Assembly: GCF_901709675.1 (NCBI RefSeq)
Contig: NC_051101.1
Span: 1,730,501 to 1,794,500, forward strand
DNA from: Syngnathus acus
Lineage: Eukaryota; Chordata; Actinopteri; Syngnathiformes; Syngnathidae
Direction: 5' to 3'
DNA length: 64,000 bases
Positions 59,510-64,000 of this stretch are shown here, in pieces. The notes under the pieces are model-generated. The model did not search any database. It had not been told where the DNA came from and worked only from the letters and a program-made list of their open reading frames with translations. A program made the translations under genes and the position numbers. Numbering within the stretch: position 1 is the first letter of the stretch; every line of letters begins with the position of its first letter.

Positions 59510-62500
59510 TGTTGAATAACCCTTTTTCTACTCTGATCTCTATTAAAGCCTTCTACTGTCATGGAGGTGCAATTACAATATATTGAAGCTTTACTCTGCA
59601 ATTTTATTTATTTTTGCTGCTTGAGGCCAGACAATCTTGTCCTACTGTTGCTCAGCAGGTTTTGTTGCCGTGTCAACTTCCTGTGCCGCTTCCTCATGTC
59701 AGCGTAGAGGCCAGCTCTCATACTTATCATCTTACACCGCCCCTCCTTCCATTCCTTCTGTCTGGCTTTCCCTTTCTTCCGTCGTATGGCGCCTGAGGAA
59801 ATGGCTCTGATCGCTTCCTGAGGAAATTACACCCACTTCCTGTCCTGCGTTGCATCACCACCTTGCACTCTGAGTGCTCTTCTCTTTCGCTCTCTCTTTT
59901 GGTTGGGAATCCCCTCAGCAGCGGCTAATGAGCCAGTGCGGCCGGATGAGCGCGACGAGTACACGGCAGCCGTTAGCCGGCGCGACCGCCAAAGGTCTAT
60001 TTTTGGTAGAGCACAAGAGGACCGGAATTGGGCTCCATTGTGAGCGTCTGTAAGATGATGACCCAACTTGTCCAGGTGCACCTTGGAGTGCGTCAAAGGG
60101 CGCCATTTTGATTTGATGCAAAAGGAACGGTCATTTTTTTTCAGCTGCTCCGAGATTGACGCAGCCTGGTTTCACTCAACATTGACTCAGTTTGTTGAAT
60201 TGTTCTGCATATCAAATTGGATTTCACCCATTGAGATGTAAAACAAAAATAATCTTTCGTTTATATTAGCATTAGTACCATATTTATATTAGCATGTCAA
60301 CGGTTTATTACATGTTATGTTTGAAAAATTGTTCTCTTTCTGTCAAAACTGCCATACATGACGGCTCATATCTTGAAAAACCCGTTATTTGGGTCACGGG
60401 GACCTCAGTTGGGTCACGGGACCTCAAGGCACCACTGTACGTGGCAAAGTGCCCCTTCACTAAATTGATATTATAAATCCAGATTTCACACTCTTAGTAG
60501 AATTTGTCAAACCTTCAAGATGGCCAATTAATTTGTATAGCTTGTGTTCTATGGCGTCCTAAGTAGTGTTGGACCGCAGCCTGGAGGGCCGAGGAATGCT
60601 GCTGTAAAAAACACTTGTCGCATGCACGCACGCACACGGGCTCCTCACAATCACATCGGAATGGCCCCCTTCCACATGTGTGGCGAGTCTTAACTCTCTC
60701 TCACACATACACACACACACGCAAGCACGCACGCTCGATGGCTATCATTAGATTGATGCCACCTGACACTTGGTAAGACCTGGAATGTGTCGGGTGGGAG
60801 AGCACCGAAACCACGCCTTCCCCCGCCACCACCTCTTAGTAACATTCGAAGAGCTCGAGCATGCTAACTATGCTAAGCTAACGAGACTAAATTCACCCAA
60901 CATTCCCCACTCAATCACCTTTTGACCTCCCTGGCTGACTTGAGCTTCACACTATGTCACGACTTGCGTCACACTCGTTTGGCAGGAAGCGAGCGGTCCA
61001 GTTGTCAAACTTTGGTTCAACGACAGCCAAAGGATGGGACTCGCGCGGCGTGTGTTTTTTGTGCTTCTTTGGTAATCCGACCCGCATCATGTACGTGTTC
61101 TGAGAGAGTCGTGCACTGTCCGTCCGTGTGGTGTTATTTCTGTGGTAGCGCAGCGTAGGCGGCGTTGGTTTGGTTAACCCTCCTTATGCGCGCGACTCCA
61201 AAATGACCCGCAGCCCACCGCAAGCGACTGTGAATGAATGGCTGCATTCTTCCCCTCGCTCGCTTGCTTGCTCGCTCAATGGCTCAGTTTGGCCTTGGCT
61301 CAAAGAGCTTTGTTGCAAAGAACTCACCTTGACCCCCAAACACTCGTCGGCTCTCTCGGTCGCCCAACGACCGTCGCATTCACACGTCAACACCTTTTCT
61401 CGTAGAACTCCATTGGGAGATTGTCGCTGAATGAATTTCAGAAACACCGATCATCACAGCCATTTCTTTCATTGGAGGACTTCCATTGTGCACATGTACA
61501 TCTATGCTATGAAAAAAAATCACTTTTATGAATTTCTGTCTACATCTAATCAGACACAATTTCCAACCATTTGCAGATGTAGGGAGGCATCGACTTACGC
61601 CTGTGTCCAAACCTCTGTTATTGTTGTTTCCTGTTTGGTCTGCCTCACCTACCCTTGCTTGTTCGTCAGGCTTCCAGCAACACAAAGCTCTCACTTACAC
61701 AATCATCAGCTGGGAGTCAATGTTGAAAGCAAGCGACGTTTAAGCCTTGCGTGATGATGAGCTGCCCTTTGCAAAGATGTTGGTGAAATTGTGAAACGGG
61801 CTGCTTTCACAATGTCAGTTTTGACATTTTTGGATATGGAAGCACCTTGCTCTGCATTTTGACTGTTTACTGTTTAATTTAGCAACTATTTTTACTGTTT
61901 TGCAACTTTCACTACAGTGCCCCCTCCACATTGACCCTCCCTTGTTAGTCAGTGTTCCGGCAACACAATTCTCTTACACAACGAGCGCTTCTTAATGAAC
62001 TGGAACGACTCAGGAAGTCATTCATGAAGGCAAACGTGTACTCGGCCCACAGTCTCTCGACCTTACCACAAAAGGCGCGTTTCGCCCACGCCGGCGGCCC
62101 ACGCGTATCGTCTAACCACACCGAGCGATGACCCCGGCGTGCAATTAAAATGAGATAATTCCACCAAGGAAGTGAGTCGACCGGAATGAGACCACTCGGT
62201 TTCCCGTAAGGAGCCGGTTTTCTTTGCTCCTCTGTGAGGTTGTTTCGGCGGCTGCCGAATAAAAGAGGCTGTGTTTGGAGGAGGTCAATGTGTCAGGCTG
62301 GCTCGTATTTTAAAGCACGTTGCTGTCTGAAACACGGAGGGCAATTATAAATAAGACCCGCGCCGTGCGGAAAGCCTCCATTATAGCGTCGTTCCAGCCA
62401 AAAGTCAGATGGAAAACAAGTCATCATGCAGTCAGCTAAAAGCCAAAATGTGTCCTGAGAAGAACTTAATGAACTCTCCTCTGGGGATATGCATTTATTT

Positions 62501-62630
62501 TTATTAAACATGCCAAATGGAACGGGGGGGGGGGACACATCACATAAGTAGTCCATGCTCAACGTAGCTCAAGTAGCAAACTGGCACCGATGTAGCAAAA
62601 ATTACAGCCAACTCACCCTCCAAATCCATG
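59510..62630. other. Non-coding DNA upstream of the first RhoGEF coding exon
   Basis: No exon recognised. It has a short CA run near 60700-60725 and a G run at 62524-62534. Open frames between 60922 and 61754 on both strands lack family signatures. Confidence 0.45.
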
Positions 62631-62671
62631 CTAAGATTTTGTGTGTGTGTGTGTGTGTTTGTGGAATGCAG

Positions 62672-62859
62672 GGCGCGTTTGGGGCTCGGGCACAGCCATG
62701 AACATCATCGGGGCCGAGGACGAGGACTTTGAGAACGACCTGAACGACGTGGTGGACGAGCGCTGCTTATTCAGCAGCATCGAAATGCTGAAGGAGCGCC
62801 CCGCCCACCTGCTGGTCTTCATGCAGCACGTCATCCTCCAGTTTGACCCGGCGCCGCTG
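62672..62859 (+). CDS. arhgef1: arhgef1-like exon, first recognised (ATG at 62698)
   Basis: Acceptor GTGGAATGCAG ends 62671 and donor GTGAGA follows 62859. The ATG at 62698 starts a 54-residue segment ending at a codon boundary (...DPAPL). The frame is also open upstream to the acceptor (GRVWGSGTA), so an earlier coding exon is possible. The usual pyrimidine tract is replaced by a GT repeat (62639-62658). Confidence 0.85.
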
Positions 62860-63370
62860 GTGAGACGCTCACTTTCACTTATGGTCAACTCAATTTTACA
62901 ACAGATATTTTAAATATTCTTGGCACCAATTCACAAATGTTAGATGCAATTCAAATGAAATTTACCAGCCGCCATCCAGCGATAGCGAACTCCGGCAGTT
63001 GCCGTGACAACGCAGTTATCTATTAGAGCGGAAATAGGCCACGCTCGATTGTAGCGGACAGCACAAAGGCGAACGTTTTTAACGGTTTTCTACCCGAGAG
63101 TTCCCACACCCGAGCCGCTTCCCCTTTCTCACAGCGGCTAACGTGAACACGTGTGTTCATCGAAGGCTTTGTCATCGTGACTCGTGTTCATGCAATTGTC
63201 TCTGTGTACTTCCATGAGTCATCATCACCGTGTTTTGTGGGCTAAGATCATCTGTGTGTGTGCTCTCTCAGCTTTGTTACCTCCACGCCGACCTCCTGAA
63301 GAACCTCAATGCCAAAGAAACCAAGAAGCAGTTTGTGGAGTTCCACAACACCTTCTTGGACAAGGGCGCG
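62672..63370 (+). CDS. arhgef1: Rho guanine-nucleotide exchange factor 1-like (p115-RhoGEF), 5' part; runs off right edge
   Basis: Two exons give 87 residues: MNIIGAEDEDFENDLNDVVD..., LKERPAHLLVFMQHVILQFD, PAPL then LCYLHADLLKNLNAKETKKQ and FVEFHNTFLDKGA. This is the acidic switch-like segment plus the first helices of the RGS-like (RGSL/LH) domain. IIGAEDEDFEN, RPAHLL, QFDPAPL and CLHAD-type stretches fit ARHGEF1 better than ARHGEF11 or ARHGEF12. In the known family the RGSL domain binds active G-alpha-12/13 and speeds its GTP hydrolysis, and the downstream DH-PH domains, not in this window, activate RhoA. The start at 62698 fits because mammalian ARHGEF1 has only a short leader before IIGAED, though an earlier exon may add residues. 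Confidence 0.88.
62860..63271 (+). other. Intron between arhgef1-like exons
   Basis: 412 bp, GT-AG, phase 0. Nothing notable besides a short GT run near the acceptor. Confidence 0.85.
63272..63370 (+). CDS. arhgef1: arhgef1-like exon, second recognised
   Basis: 99 nt after GCTCTCTCAG, donor GTAAGT, both boundaries phase 0. It encodes 33 residues of the RGSL domain (LCYLHADLLKNLNAKETKKQ then FVEFHNTFLDKGA), aligning with the CLHADML...KEAKKAF...FLEK region of ARHGEF1. Confidence 0.9.
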
Positions 63371-64000
63371 GTAAGTGGGAAAGGAATCCTGAGCTCTCGT
63401 CACATACAAGGTCACTGTAGTGAACAAAAATGAAAAAATACAAAATAAAAACATTTTGTTTACTAGTAACATGAACAAAATGTTGATAAATTGATTTGAT
63501 AAATGTTGAACCATTTTTTCTTTTACTTGTTCAAAGTTAGAAAGAAATCCCCCAATCAAAAAAATATTAGGACTACTGTTTTAAAAAGAAATTTACAGTT
63601 GATAATTTGACATTGCTTTTTACTGTTTACAACCAAGCCAGTCTTTTTATATTGCTGATTCATACAGTATGGAGTTCATTTTCTTCATCAAAACAAATAG
63701 CAAAAACTGGAGTTTTTTTTGGAGGGGAGGAATAAATTAATGGTGCTTTGTGCAATTAATCTCAATGGATAATGGAGAAGCTGACTTAAGCACTTAATCA
63801 CAAACGTAATTTATAAATCAAGGTACCACTGTATGGATTCTCGTTATTAAAAAGCAAATATTCTCAACTTCCTGTTCAGCCCGTGAGAAAACCCATTTGT
63901 CCCTTTTGCCCCCCTACTTTCCATTCTTCTCCCGATTGGACTTCAACCCTCACCTAGTAACAGCTGGAAGATCATTTGTAGTGTCGAAGCGTCCCCTTGT
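63371..64000 (+). other. Start of next arhgef1-like intron, to window edge
   Basis: AT-rich sequence after the donor with no further exon before the right edge. The next RGSL exon should lie just outside. Confidence 0.7.

Overview
The window reads as nuclear DNA of a ray-finned fish, most likely a teleost. It has long non-coding stretches, very many CA/GT, AGAT and GA microsatellites, tRNA-derived SINEs with the GGAT-type tail common in teleosts, small TIR transposons, and compact GT-AG split genes encoding vertebrate protein families. Nothing looks bacterial or plasmid-like. The species cannot be named from this sequence alone.

Two protein genes are supported, both on the + strand in the right third. 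(1) Positions 43687-49832 hold a complete five-coding-exon ETS-domain repressor of the ERF/ETV3 group. Its N-terminus (begins MDCNCVSD), ETS domain and acidic tail fit the ERFL (ERF-like; erfl3 in fish) subfamily best. The exons join in frame to 436 residues. (2) From 62672 to the right edge lie the first two recognisable coding exons of a p115-RhoGEF/ARHGEF1-type Rho exchange factor, covering the start of the RGS-like domain. The rest lies outside the window. A plausible non-coding first exon of this gene sits just downstream of the ETS gene's polyadenylation signals (about 52.0-52.14 kb). ERFL and ARHGEF1 both map to human 19q13.2, so the pair looks like conserved synteny.

Positions 1-43.4 kb contain no protein gene I can support. 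Layout: a tandem repeat and an inverted MITE copy at the left edge (1-1041); single-copy-looking DNA with SINE heads; a hammerhead-like palindrome at 6.0-6.17 kb; a full SINE with target-site duplication at 9.1-9.46 kb; LINE and Tc1 relics (14.2, 16.0, 27.8 kb); candidate leader exons at 17.0-17.25 and 19.58-19.71 kb; a perfect 179-bp palindrome at 31.8-32.0 kb; a nested transposon cluster at 34.97-37.67 kb; a CpG-rich patch at 38.45-38.83 kb; and a hAT element with an intact 8-bp target duplication at 39.57-40.44 kb. Between the genes and in the first ARHGEF1 intron are a long GT array (53.0-53.28 kb), degenerate satellite-like repeats (54.6-55.6 kb) and another TIR element (58.2-59.5 kb).

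If the two genes share regulation, the sequence only hints at it. CTCF-like motifs point rightward upstream of the ETS gene and leftward in and beyond its 3' UTR, a convergent layout that could bound a loop around the gene. The most unusual structures are the two palindromes carrying hammerhead-ribozyme-like cores.
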